From Dysidea avara (taxonomy: Eukaryota > Porifera > Demospongiae > Dictyoceratida > Dysideidae), in contig NC_089275.1 in the NCBI RefSeq assembly GCF_963678975.1, positions 30,999,977 to 31,063,976 of the forward strand: a stretch of 64,000 nt of DNA, written 5' to 3'. The position numbers and the translations under genes are program-made. Each line of letters begins with the position of its first letter. Position 1 is the stretch's first letter. Shown here one piece after another: positions 1 through 10,728 of the stretch. The notes beneath the pieces are model-generated. The model worked only from the letters and a program-made list of their open reading frames with translations. It did no database searches and was not told the DNA's origin.

Positions 1-623
1 ACATAAGTAAGGGAAGAGCCTCACTATTGTTTAAATAGATCTAACAATAATTATGTAGTATAATTATACTGTAGCACATTTTATGTACTGGGCTTCAATT
101 CACTAGAGTAGTACAGTTTACTATTGCCTTGCTCATACTACATAAAACTATGCATTGGTGCTTGCTGTTAATTCTAATAAAGCACCACAATCCTTTATTG
201 CATTCATAAAGACAAATATGATTCTGCCTTTAAATTAATATTGGAACCAATTATTCAAATTTTGCAGACTGAATTATGAATGGGCCATTGGTCTTGAAAT
301 AAAGTGTTGGGATCAGTGGTTCATTGATGTCCCAGTTTGGGTGGTGTTTTAACAACTGGTATAAATAAAGATCAAGTTTGCTGATTTAAATTAATATAGG
401 CTTGTTTTGGTACATAGTTTTACTGTGTAATGCATAAACTTGACAGTGTCCTACATGAAAATACCCACAGGGTACTGTTTCATGAATTATATAGACACTA
501 TGGTCTTAAGTTATGTAGACATGGTAGTGTACATTATTTAAAGCTATATGATAATTGTATTTTTATCAAGTGGCATACATTTATAACATTAATTTTATTT
601 TATATAATTGTGCATGACTACAG

Positions 624-752
624 GAAAAGAACATCGCCAAGTTGATACAACAAACCAGTTAAATGCACCAAATGCCGCTGATGGAAATATTTCTACCCAT
701 GAACAAAATTTTTCTCTTTCTTCACCAATGACTCCTCCCAATACTCACAACT
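624..752 (+). CDS. Penultimate exon of the unidentified plus-strand gene
   Basis: The exon enters with two bases of a split codon and reads KEHRQVDTTNQLNAP and onward, ending one base into a codon at the donor AACT|GTAAGT. Both splice sites match consensus. Other frames hit stops quickly. Confidence 0.55.
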
Positions 753-935
753 GTAAGTACAGTACAGTTCATGTAAATGTAATTATTGTTTTGATCATGT
801 GTAAGTATAGATGATGGTATTGCTGAAGCTGCTGATTCTAGCTTTAATGAAGTTTCTTCTACTAAAAGGAATTCACAAACCTTGCAGCACAAGGAAGAAG
901 AATACGTTGATGCTATACAAGAAACAGATGTTTAA
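624..935 (+). CDS. 3' end of an unidentified plus-strand gene (two terminal exons)
   Basis: Two exons can be read. The first (624-752) follows a TGACTACAG acceptor and ends at a GTAAGT donor. The second (811-935) follows GTAAGTATAG and ends with TAA at 933-935. The 58-bp intron (753-810) splits a codon after its first base, and the joined frame stays open to the stop for about 84 residues. The encoded tail is hydrophilic: a stretch rich in Asn, Ser, Thr and Pro, then an acidic end (HKEEEYVDAIQETDV). No catalytic or membrane motif is visible, so it looks like a disordered C-terminal tail. Upstream exons must lie left of the window; a possible short open segment near 267-350 is not secure. The family is not recognised. 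Confidence 0.55.
811..935 (+). CDS. Terminal exon of the unidentified plus-strand gene
   Basis: Completes a Tyr codon split by the 58-bp intron, then reads DGIAEAADSSFNEVSSTKR and an acidic tail to TAA. It is rich in Ser, Glu and Asp and has no hydrophobic segment. Confidence 0.55.
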
Positions 936-1529
936 CTGCATTTCTGTATACTTAAAGTGTGTTGCACGTATCAAAAATGACTGTGTAGCAGAATTTTCTT
1001 AAATTACTTTTGTAGCATGCAACTATTAGTTTTCTGTCCACATTATCTTAGACACTATATGTACTAATCAGAGTTCTTTGTGCATGTATGGTACCTAAGC
1101 TATACATAATTGACTTTATACATACAGTACAAACCATCCACTCTTCTTTTTCAGCACTGCACAATTCCTGATTGCCCACCAGCTGAAGGCTTGAGTAGTG
1201 CCAACATTGTGTTGAGGTGATAGATAATGATCATATGCTTACTTTGAGCATACATACGTCCTAACCACATCTGTTTGCTTACCATGATTACCTCATCCAT
1301 TTCATAAATCAACTTGGTTTAAATTGTACCAATGTAAACCTCTTTTACATGTATAATTATATTGCTGACTGATTTTGCTGCCACAAGACATGAGACTGTT
1401 ATGCTTATAAGTTGAGCTTACAGCTCTTACAAAATCTCCCTAAAAACTATCCATACTGTATTTCTCAATATCATACCACAAACTCTTGTCAACAATATTG
1501 CTTTATTAAGTTGTCATATAGGAATCTGG
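936..1529. other. Intergenic DNA without recognised features
   Basis: AT-rich sequence after the stop of the plus-strand gene and before the first transposon. No convincing polyadenylation signal, exon or repeat was recognised here. Confidence 0.4.
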
Positions 1530-1722
1530 ATGTCAACTAGAGCTGGACGATATAACAGTATTGTTAGTAATCTGTGATATTTAAGTATACTGGTTTTGAT
1601 ACCGCCTGTTTTTTTTTTAATACCGTCATACTGTCTGGGCATTATGGCCTGCCTGTGGGCTTGTTTCATCCCATATTTAGAAGGTAACCAGACATGTGAC
1701 AATGTTTGTAGGCAGGTGCTGA

Positions 1723-2518
1723 GGGAGTGTATAAACAGTGGAATGGACTACTGGAATGGTGGAATGGAATTTTTTAAAGTTCAATATCATTTTTTACATC
1801 CAAATAAGTACAACTCCTCCCCTTATGTAAGCAAATAAATAGGATTCCCCTTGAAGTCAGCATAATTTTCCTCACCACAACACTTGTATGACTTATAACT
1901 CAATACTTTATTACTTGTGTGAAACTAACTGGTTCAGTTCAGTGTGCAACATGGCATTGCCATGATGAACTTTGGCTTAAATTTTGTTTTCTGACATAAT
2001 TGTGGAAAAGGCTCATTGTAAATGCTTACAAGATCGCATTTCACTTTTCCCAATAATTTTCGCTTAGGTTCCTAGGTTAGTGGTAAACACCTCGTACAGG
2101 CTCTGCATTCTGTGTTCGCCCTCCAGTGCCTAACTGGTAGAGTTGATAATAAATGAACACTTTATTGTACAGTGAATGTGCTTTTACAATGCATTCATGT
2201 AATCAGCTAGCTAGCTAACTTTTTATCATTTGGGGGAACAAGGGTTAAGTCCGGAGTCTTCTTAGTATTCCCAATAAACTGCTATTGTGCATGTTCATAA
2301 CTGACTTTACAGTACATTACATTAGTAAACTTTGTCTATGGTGAAGTGAATTATGCTAAATAAGCTGACTTCAAGGGAAATTCTATTTATTTGCTTACAT
2401 AAGGGGAGGAGTTGTACTTATTTGGATGTAAAAAATGATATTGAACTTTAAAAAATTCCATTCCACCATTCCAGTATTCCACCATTCCAGTATTCCATTC
2501 CACTGTTTATACACTCCC
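1723..2518. mobile_element. MULE-like MITE with long inverted arms
   Basis: Two inverted arms of about 150 bp (1723-1875 and 2355-2518) start GGGAGTGTATAAACAGTGG. They are flanked by perfect 9-bp repeats AGGTGCTGA (1714-1722 and 2519-2527). Long arms plus a 9-bp target duplication are the Mutator-like signature. The interior carries a SINE-like fragment and no transposase ORF, so the element is non-autonomous. Confidence 0.8.
2050..2155 (-). repeat. SINE-like fragment, copy 1
   Basis: The reverse complement matches the two copies near 5.9 and 6.15 kb. They share TTAGGCACTGGAGGG (possible A box), then CAGAGCC and GTTCGAGGT (possible B box) about 30 bases on. The spacing resembles a tRNA-derived pol III promoter, but the boxes are imperfect. 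Confidence 0.45.
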
Positions 2519-2817
2519 AGGTGCTGATGTAGTCAGCTAACCAAACTATGTAAACAAGTTTGTGGTAATTTGTACCTGAGGTTTGCTGAGCTACCATGGG
2601 TACTTGGTGCTTTTGTTAAGGTAAATGGCAGTTACTTTAATATCAATGGCTTTTACATTTATACTGTGGTATTTAGTAATACCGTGATACTTTTTATGGA
2701 AGGTATACCATTTGCTATTTTTCAATACCACTCAGCACTAGTGTCAACATGACAAACTCTAATAGAACACTCAGTAACTGTTATAGAGCAGGCAGGTACT
2801 ATATTCAATGTGACAGC

Positions 2818-3316
2818 CAGTGTTGGGCAAGTTACTTTTTAAAAGTAACGAGTTACATATTACATATTACTTGCAACTGAACTATTTAGTTACAGTTACA
2901 TATTACCCATAAAATAAAGTAACTATAATAATATTACATATTATATTACTTTGTGTCCGCAGCCTTAAGCTGTCACGTGTGAAACTACCACGTGACATGA
3001 TTGCGTTGTTGGACAATGTGCAAATCTTGGTTATAAGTAAGAAGCTGGTGAATAAGCTTCATTCAGTAGGCTTCGTTACTTCGTTGTGGCTAGGCGTTAC
3101 TCAGAGGATAACCAACGAAAATAGTAACTTCGTTACTTGTAGTAATAATATTACGTAATATTAGACTCGTTACAGTAACTATATTACTTAGGTAACGTGT
3201 TACATTTGTAAGTAAAGTAACTTACGTTATATATTACGTTTTTATAGCGTATTTCGTTATATTACTTAGGTACCACAAAAGTAATAATATTATGTAACGC
3301 GTTACTCACAACACTG
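2818..3316. mobile_element. hAT MITE (CAGTGTTGGG family), copy 1
   Basis: Termini CAGTGTTGGGCAAGTTAC and GTAACGCGTTACTCACAACACTG (imperfect inverted repeats) lie between perfect 8-bp duplications GTGACAGC (2810-2817 and 3317-3324). The interior is a long run of GTAAC/GTTAC and AATATTAC words, so both strands fold on themselves. Same family as 47886-48461. Confidence 0.85.
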
Positions 3317-3352
3317 GTGACAGCTTTGTTATATAGAATATTAAAGACATAA

Positions 3353-4533
3353 GGCCACACCAAGTCAAACCTTAGTTTCTGGTCACCCGCCCGCATGGTA
3401 AACCTGGAACCCTAGTTTATGAGGACTATTATTAATATTACAGGTGCTTAAGTGCATGTGACCCAGCAAGACACTTATTTTTTACTGCAAAAGATCGAGA
3501 TACTCTAATAGAGCAGTCAGAGATTCCAATAGAGCAGTCACACTACTCTTAACTCTAATATTAGGTATATATGCCACACTAATAAAAAATGTTTCTAACT
3601 ATAGCTAGTTTTGTTCTCGATTATATAGCTGTTCAGATTATAACTGTTACTAATGCTTCTGTAACCAAAGTAATTTCAGTAGCATTAACTACTAGCCCAT
3701 GCAGATGGGCCATAGCTTTAACTTTATAATTCAAATGTAGTCCTCTAATGATTAGTCTAGTAACTTCAAATTCCTTATCACTGAACACTGCAGGGGTATG
3801 GAAAGCCAGCAACATTCGGTGAGCTTAAACTTAAACTTTTCCATGACTAAAATTAGATTGGCAAGTAGAAACCCTTATAGTTTAAACATTCCCAGATGAT
3901 CACTAAAAAACACTAGTCTGGAGCACTCAATGACTCAAAACTTTGACAGTTACTTTTCTCAAGGTTTGCTGAATAGAAGGCTGGAAACACATAGCTAGTG
4001 GGCTAAGACTTCACATTTGAATGAAAAGAATTTCTGATGTGAAAATAGAAGTTAAATTTCATTTTGGATCATGATCATTTGAACAACTTAGCTATAAGTC
4101 ATAGCAAGAGTTCATAATATATAGAGAGAGAGATTATGAACTCTTGGTCATAGTAATACTTTCCTGACATAGCTAATGAGACATTTATTTCACTTGGAAA
4201 GCATAAGTAGCTACATGAGCAAAACATTTCCTATAGTATATTCTAAATAAATAAATAAATAAACTTAAATGCTATACATCAGTGTATAGCTAGCCATGAT
4301 CCATCAACAACTTTCCTAGTGCATTTTTTTGCCGAAGCACAACTACTTATGTTGTTGGTTAAGTTTGACTAAAAACAAAATCAACATGAATTTGCTAAAT
4401 TGAGTAAATAATAATACCATACAGTATATTGTCACAGTAGAGTCTATAGTCCTGAAGTCCTGATCATCCGCCCGCCCGCATCCATTTGTAGGCTTGGGAG
4501 TGACCAGAAACTAAGGTATGACTTGGAGTGGCC
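3353..4533. mobile_element. PIF/Harbinger-like non-autonomous element
   Basis: Ends GGCCACACCAAGTCA and (reverse complement) GGCCACTCCAAGTCATACC lie between 3-bp TAA duplications (3350-3352 and 4534-4536). TIRs beginning GGCC with a TWA target are the PIF/Harbinger pattern. The TIRs continue into TTAGTTTCTGGTCAC and CCGCCCGCAT. About 1.2 kb with no transposase. The interior includes the dispersed CTCTAATAGAG motif near 3500-3540. Confidence 0.65.
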
Positions 4534-4583
4534 TAAATAACAGTTGTTATAATACTCTATCTGTATCTTCACTTTTAAACATA

Positions 4584-4770
4584 CCATAATTCCCTTGTTT
4601 TCATGCACAAAATTTGCATGATAATTTTTTTGTGCAAAAATATTTTTGTATGATTTATGTGGATGACTGCTCTATTAGAGTAGTTCGATCTTGCATAAAG
4701 ATTTTTGTGTAAGAAATTCTCTTACAAATTTTGCACACAAAAACTATTATACAACAAAAGAAAATTATAG
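4584..4770. mobile_element. TA-flanked small MITE carrying the CTCTAATAGAG motif
   Basis: Ends CCATAATT and AATTATAG between TA dinucleotides. The interior is rich in TTTTGCACAAAAA-like words, and the dispersed motif sits at its centre (4664-4690). The same family occurs, in the other orientation, at 13149-13327 and 63394-63523. Confidence 0.55.
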
Positions 4771-5121
4771 TATTTTGCAAACTTGGTCGAATGTATATAA
4801 TATGGACAACAAATACCAAGCAGAATAATAATTTGAGCACTGCACATAGTGAAAACTAGTCTCGTCCTCGCAGACCCATTCTCCGGGGTGGTGCTTGTCG
4901 ATTAGAGATTATAAGTGCCCCCTCCGAAAGGGTCTGGTGAAATGCCCATACCATTTTTGTCCGAGAAATCGCCAACTCTGGCGAGTGATAATTGGTGTTT
5001 AATACTTACAAAAGATTTTACAAAAGGTGATGATTAAACAGTATTTATTATTTTATGACTGCGCAGTACAGACTTTACAAAAGCAAAGCCACAAGGAAAT
5101 TATTCAAACATCACACTAATT

Positions 5122-5522
5122 TAGGGCTGGGCGGTTTCTCGGTATTATAGTAATACCGCGGTATTGCAATGAAACGATATCTGTATCGCGTAGATTTCGG
5201 TGAAACGATGATATCACGATATCAATATTATTACGATTTTTAGTGTTTGTGACAGCTTATTAAGCCCTTAAGGTTGTTATAATGCACCTCAAATAATCAC
5301 GTGATACTACTGCAAACAAGGACCTAGTACTAGCTAGTCAATTTTTTTTTACAAAGATCGAGATACTCTAATAGAACAGTCAGCTAGGATCGAGATACCC
5401 TAATAAAGCAGTCAGCTACTCTAATATAGCAGTCATCTTTAATAACCGCGATAAATAGTAATATCGTGATATATTTCTGCACGATATATCGTGAAGCGAA
5501 ACTCCAATACCGCCCAGCCCTA
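5122..5522. mobile_element. hAT MITE (TAGGGCTGGGCGGT family)
   Basis: Near-perfect termini TAGGGCTGGGCGG and CCGCCCAGCCCTA between exact 8-bp duplications CACTAATT (5114-5121 and 5523-5530). The interior has repeated ATATCG/CGATAT words and three tandem CTCTAATAGAG-type units (5355-5435). Confidence 0.85.
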
Positions 5523-5866
5523 CACTAATTCATATACAAGATCTAATTTTTATAGTAACAGAGTTATCAATGACTGGAATTCATTACCCCTGTAGGAAAC
5601 AGACATATATGTGTATGTATATTTAGGTAGTATGAGGTGTTTTATGTATGTAGTTAGGTCATAAGTAATTCCTATTAATGCCTTGTACAGATCGCGTGAT
5701 TGGGATTCTAATTAGTGTTACTATACCACACAACCCCAATCTATTGTTGATTCTCCCTCTGTCAATGATTTTAAAACACTGCTGGACAGACACTACAGTA
5801 ATTGCTTATTTGATTTTGTATAGTAATTAGAATAGCTAAGTACATAATTTGTTTATTATTATTGTT

Positions 5867-5965
5867 ATTATCTACTTTACCAGTTAGGCACTGGAGGGTG
5901 TACACAGAAGGCAGAGCCTGTTCGAGGTGTTTGCCCATAGCCTAAGATCCTAAGCGAAAATCTTT
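5867..5965 (+). repeat. SINE-like fragment, copy 2
   Basis: Shares TTATCTACTTTACCAGTTAG, the candidate A box and the candidate B box with copies at 2.1 kb and 6.1 kb. It continues into a copy-specific stretch with CCAACCCCATCGTGACTTG to about 6110. Confidence 0.45.
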
Positions 5966-6119
5966 GAGCTAAATATCCTAAAGTGAAACGGGACAAATAG
6001 ACTACCTAGAAGGGGTGAAAAAAAGCCAACCCCATCGTGACTTGATCCGCAGGCCACCCAGATTCCGGCCAAGCGCCACGCTCGGAGCCAACTTTGGGGA
6101 GGCCACCTAAGTAGGGAAA

Positions 6120-6235
6120 TGTTGTTGTTATTATCTACTTTACCAGTTAGGCACTGGAGGGTGTACACAGAAGGCAGAGCCTGTTCGAGGTGTTTGCCCA
6201 TAGCCGAGGAGCCTAAGCGAAAATCATTGAGCTAA
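6120..6235 (+). repeat. SINE-like fragment, copy 3
   Basis: Direct repeat of 5867-5965 at near identity, ending CTAAGCGAAAATCATTGAGC. The two copies are about 250 bp apart in the same orientation inside the long-TIR element. Confidence 0.45.
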
Positions 6236-6745
6236 AAATTTATGGATGTACTGAGGCATAAAAGCCTTTATCATTAAAATACAAATACAAAGCTTACCTC
6301 AAATCGTCACCTCTTGTGTAGTTATTAAACACCAATTATCACTCGCCTGAGTTGGCGATTTCTCGGACAAAAATGGTATGGGAATTTCACCAGACCCTAT
6401 CGGAGGGGGCGCTTATAATCTCTAATCGATAAGCGCCACCCCGGAGAATGGGTCTGCGAGGATGAGACTACGTGAAAATTGTGAAGTTAACTATGAATGT
6501 ATATACCTATTACCTACAATTGTGTCTCGGAACTTGAAAGGCTATAACTAGGGATGCGGCAATTATGCCGGCATAATTTCGGGCATAGCTAATAGGCATG
6601 TGTGGGAATCAGGAATTATGCTAGCATTTTGAGGTTATTATAAAGCTTTAACAGTAGCAGATTGCATAATTCCGTTAAAACGATCGAGATACTCTAATAG
6701 AGTAGTCAGAAACTCTAATAGAGCAGTCACTGAATCAAGTGTGTC

Positions 6746-7117
6746 GTGCGGCCCAAGAATCCGGTGCGCCACACCGTGAGTATGTTGACAGGAAGAAAGA
6801 AAACGTCATTTTCACACCTTTGTATCTCGGTGATCCCTTATCCGATTGGAACCAAATTTGCTACAGAGCTGCCCGCCAGCCAGGGGAGTCTACATTCCAC
6901 ATTTGAAGGAAATCGCTCCACCCATTTCCGAGATACAAGCTGTCCAAAATTTCGTTTTTTCTTCGTGTTTTCGCACACTTGCAAAAATTGCTATAAAACA
7001 CAAATGCGTACTCCGATCGCTTTGAAATTTGGCACACAGAAACGGGGTCCAAAGGCGAATCCTAGCATCAAATGTGGTGCAAATCCGATGAATGGTTCAA
7101 AAGTTATGACCGATTAG
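6746..7117 (+). other. Open frame inside composite repeat A (not called a gene)
   Basis: A 123-codon frame. Its first 70 or so residues match a frame in copy B (37904-38200), including SFSHLCISVI and GSLHS. After that the copies diverge through simple-sequence changes. Conservation may only reflect DNA-level homology of the repeat. No domain is recognised. Confidence 0.3.
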
Positions 7118-7574
7118 TCGCGTAAAACAAGATCGATTTGTCGTCACGCCTACAGGGTAAACCGCTTCATGGAATGAGTTGGAAATTGCTACGTAGATGG
7201 AGTAACCATCGTAGGAGTGCCTTTTGGTGGTTTGAAAGGAATCGAGATAAAGACCACGGAGATATGACACAAAACCCAACCTGTGTCACAATTACGCGAT
7301 CGATTTTTATGAATTAAATAGTATTAGTTTTCACGCCTACTAGGCAAACCGCTTAGACCAATGAGCTGAAAATCGGTGTATAGCTGGAATAATCTTCATA
7401 GAAAGTCCTTGCAGTAGTATAGAAGAATTGGATTACAAACCACTGAGTTATGATTCGAAAGCCAACTCCGTGTAGCAAAATTAATGCGAGATCGAGATAC
7501 TCTAATAGAACAGTCACCCTAATAGAGCATTCAGCTAATTTATTTACTCCATTATAGAATTCTATTACATTACA

Positions 7575-9905
7575 AGTTATTCTGTAGGGAGTTCAGCTGC
7601 AAACAGTTAATCTTATAGACAGTTCAGCAAGAAGCAAGCCCCCCCTGTGGAGAGTTAAGCTACAAATATATCACTTTAGAGATTCAGAACATCGCAAGTC
7701 ACACTGAAGAGAGTTCAGCTATAAACAAGTCATGCACCCTGTAGAGAGTTCACCTACAATTAAGTCACTCTCTAGAGAATTCAGCTACACACAAGTCACT
7801 GTGGAGAGAGTTCAGCTACAAACAAATTACCCTGCAGAGAGATCAGCTACAAACAAAACACTTTGCAGGGAGTTCAGCTACAAACAAATCAACCTTTAGA
7901 GCGATCAGCAACAAACAAATCAACTTGTAGAGAGATCAGCAAGAAACAAATCAACCTGCAGAGAGATCAGCTACAAACAAATCAGCTTGTAGAGAGATAA
8001 GTTACACACAAAACAACCTGTAGAGAGATAAGGCCACTCCAAATAAATTCTCTGTTTCCTGTCCTGGACTCAGGCATATTTGTATGCAGGCGGGCGGTCC
8101 ATTTCCATTATTTCATTATAAGATTGGCTAGCTTTTCAAGCCATTATTTGCCAATAAGGCTGCATAAAAGGCTGCATAAAAGCATGCTTGAGCTTGTTCC
8201 TTCCTTTGTAAGTTGCAAAAATAACTCAAACGTGAAATTTGTGCTGACTTGATAGCACTGCTGACACTGTTTCAAGACCGCTTTTACTGAGCCTATCAGT
8301 ATGCAAGAATAACCGGAAAATAATGGAAGAATACGGAATAATGGAACATTTAGAGCTGGCAGTAACCAGATGCGGGCGGTGGACGGGAAACAGAGAATTT
8401 ATTTGGAGTGGCCTAAGCTAGACACAAATCACCCTGTAGAGACAAAAAATCACCCTGTAGAGACATCAGCCAGAAACAGGACACAATGTAAGGAGTTCAG
8501 CTACAAGTAAATCACCCTGTAGAGAGTTCAGCTAAAACAAATCAACCAGCAGAGAGATCAGCTACAAACAAATCACCTTATAGTGAGTTCAGCTACAAAC
8601 AAATTACCCTGTAGAGAGATCGGCTACAAACACATCAACCTGCAGAGAGATCAGCTACACACAAATCAACTTGTAGAGAGATCAGCTACAAACAAATCGC
8701 CCTGTAGAGAGATCAGATAGAAACTAGACACAATGTAAGGAGTTCAACTTCAAGCAAATCACCCTGTAGAACGATCAGCTAGAAACAAATCAACCTGCAG
8801 AGAGATCAGCTACAAACAAATCAACCTGTAGAGAGTTCAGCTAAAACAAATCAACCTGCAGAGAGATCAGCTACAAACAAATCACCTTATAGAGAGTTCA
8901 GCTACAAACAAATTATCCTGTAGAGAGATCAGCTACAAACAAATCACCCTGTAGAGAGTTCAGCTACAAACAAATTATCCTGTAGAGAGATCAGCTACAA
9001 ACAAATCACCCTGTAGAGAGTTCAGCTACAAACAAATCAACCTGCAGAGAGATCAGCTACAAACAAATCACCTTATACAGAGGTTGGCTACAAACAAATC
9101 ACCCTGTAGAGAGATCAGCTAGTCGCTAGAAGCTAGACACAATGTAAGGGGATCAGCTACAAGCAAATCATCCTTTACTGAGTTCAGCTACAAACAAATC
9201 AACCTGCAGTGAGATCACCTACAAAAAAGCACCTTGTACAGACTTCAGTTACAAACAAAGTACCCTGTAGGGAAATCAGCTAGAAGAATTCACCTTGTAG
9301 AGAGTTCAGCAACAAAGAAACCACCATGTAGAGTGTTCAGCTGCAAACAAATCAGCCTGTAGAAAATTCAGTTACAAACAAATCGCCCAGTAGAAAGATC
9401 AGCTAGAAGAAGTTACCTTGTAGAGAGTTCAGCCACAAAGAAACCATTCTGTAAAGAGTTCAGCTGCAAACAAATCACCTGTACAGAATTCAGCTACAAA
9501 CAATCACCCTGTAGAGAGATCAGCTAGAAGAAGTTACCTTGTAGACAGTTCAGCTACAAACAATTCACCCTTAACAGAGATCAGTTAGAAGAAGTTTCCT
9601 TGTAGAGAGTTCAGCTACAAAGAAATCATTCTGTAAAGAGCTCAGCTGCAAAAAAATCACCTGTACAGAATTCAGCTACAAACAAATGACCCTGTAGAGA
9701 GATCAGCTAGAAGAAGTTACCTTGTAGATAGTTCAGCTACAAATTAACAAATCACCCTGTTAAGAGATCAGCTAGAAGAAGAGTTACTTTGTAGATAGAC
9801 TAAGATAGTTCTGCTGCAAACAATTCACTCTGTAGAGAGATCAGCTAGAAGAAGTCACCTTGTAGAGTGTTAAGTTACAAAGAAACCACCATGCAGAGAG
9901 TTCTG
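7575..9905 (+). repeat. 31-bp minisatellite array A
   Basis: Tandem units with core GTTCAGCTACAAACAAATCA followed by CCCTGTAGAGA. Units alternate between GAGTTCAG and GAGATCAG, and between CCCTGTAG and ACCTGCAG variants. Roughly 60 units once the 382-bp PIF insertion is set aside (estimate from length). Units toward 9300-9900 are a GAAGAAGTTACCTTG variant. Confidence 0.9.
8032..8413. mobile_element. PIF/Harbinger-like MITE inside the minisatellite
   Basis: TIRs GGCCACTCCAAATAAATTCT and its complement at the other end, flanked by TAA (8029-8031 and 8414-8416). The minisatellite continues on both sides, so this insertion is younger than the array. TIRs match the element at 3353-4533 over GGCCACTCCAA. 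Confidence 0.8.
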
Positions 9906-10086
9906 TAATAAATAAATGTATTATATATATAATTTGTACATTTACTGATAAATTCAGAAATATTTAAAGTATTTAACATCTACTTCATCTTTTCTTCTTC
10001 CTGTGGAAAAGAAAAAAGATAGGTTAAAAAAGCCCCAAAGGTGGCCTTAGGCCGGCTTTGGTGTATACAAATACATAAAGAAATGA

Positions 10087-10411
10087 AATCTAATCCAAAA
10101 CAGCCAAGCTGTAAAAAAAGTGTGCGGCCCTCAAAAAGGCTATGGTGAAAAAGATGTGAAATCCAACGTGGCGGCCAAGAAATGGCTGTGATGGTAGGTT
10201 AATGGTAAAAATTTTAATAACAACAATTCAGGTGAATTTTGTGCCAAGACCAAGCGGCACCAAATTCATCTGAATTGTCATTATTAAAATTTTTACCATT
10301 AACCTACCATCACAGCCATTTCTTGGCCGCCACATTGGATTTCACATCTTTTTTCACCATAGCCTTTTTGAGGGCCGCACACTTTTTTACATCTTGGCTG
10401 TTTTGGATTAG
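10087..10411. repeat. Large hairpin at the end of composite repeat A
   Basis: The arms read AATCCAAAACAGCCAAGCTG inward from each side and continue through GTGTGCGGCCCTCAAAAAGG and a GGCTGTGATGGTAGGTTAAT stretch. The loop is near GCCAAGACCAAGCGGCAC. The same hairpin lies at 33855-34180 and, shortened, at 50320-50607. Confidence 0.85.
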
Positions 10412-10728
10412 ATAATATTTACTCTAATAAAGCAGTCACATTGACATTAAATACTCTAATACAGCAACCAGCTAAAGAATTGAAGACTATTTGAAGCTTA
10501 AACATCAATGAAAATGGTCTGATACAACAATAAACTGGAATTATTAGCCAATTATGGTGGCATAATTTTGGGAATAATGGGTAATTCTCAAAAGCATAAT
10601 AGGTGATTTTTTGAGCATTACTCAAAAGCATAATGTTCAATTTTTTGAGCATAATAGCCTCATTCCTAGCTATAACTTAGTTATAGAAACCTGAATCTCT
10701 CCATCTATCATAAAGACAATGTTGGTGC

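Larger units (their letters stand above)
1538..2740. mobile_element. hAT-like MITE, split by a MULE-like insertion
   Basis: Ends TAGAGCTGGACGATATA and (reverse complement) TAGTGCTGAGTGGTAT form degenerate terminal inverted repeats. The flanks are near-identical 8-bp direct repeats (ATGTCAAC at 1530-1537, GTGTCAAC at 2741-2748), typical of hAT elements. Removing the nested element leaves about 400 bp, close to the 401 bp of its relative at 5122-5522. Confidence 0.7.
4856..6471. mobile_element. Long-TIR element enclosing a hAT MITE and SINE-like repeats
   Basis: Inverted arms of about 150 bp (4856-5005 and 6320-6471) begin TAGTCTCGTCCTCGCAGAC. They include TCCGAGAAATCGCCAACTC and a GCCCCCTCCG stretch. 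Flanks share GTGAAAA (4849-4855 and 6472-6478), a candidate 7-bp duplication. The interior holds the hAT MITE at 5122-5522 and two SINE-like copies. A related sequence lies at the centre of the palindrome near 22.9 kb. Confidence 0.6.
6738..10413 (+). mobile_element. Composite repeat with 31-bp minisatellite, copy A
   Basis: In order: an end AGTGTGTCGTGCGGCCCAAG; a conserved unique segment (6738-7480) with partly open frames; the dispersed motif (7490-7530); a long 31-bp minisatellite (7575-9905, interrupted by a PIF MITE); a low-complexity spacer with GCCCCAAAG and GGCCGGCTTTG; and a terminal hairpin (10087-10411). It is the inverted counterpart of copy B at 33855-38208. No transposase or helicase is visible. 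Tandem repeats plus a terminal hairpin recall non-autonomous Helentron-type elements, but the class is not established. Confidence 0.65.
6549..10668. mobile_element. hAT-like element split by a 3.7-kb composite repeat
   Basis: The left end TAGGGATGCGGCAATTATGC and the reverse complement of the right end, TAGGAATGAGGCTATTATGC, match at most positions. They lie between perfect 8-bp duplications GCTATAAC (6541-6548 and 10669-10676). Both flanks of the inserted composite repeat carry CTCTAATAGAG motifs (6680-6730 and 10428-10475), so the insertion landed within or beside that motif array. Confidence 0.7.

Noticed and set aside
267..350. Open segment after TTTTGCAG that reads LNYEWAIGLEIKCWDQW and onward to a stop
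   Set aside because: The acceptor is plausible, but it ends in a stop before the secure exons, so it could only be an alternative terminal exon. Too little support.
7575..9905. Regular repeats considered as a CRISPR-like array
   Set aside because: Units are contiguous with no unique spacers and vary by point changes. The genome is eukaryotic, so this is a minisatellite.
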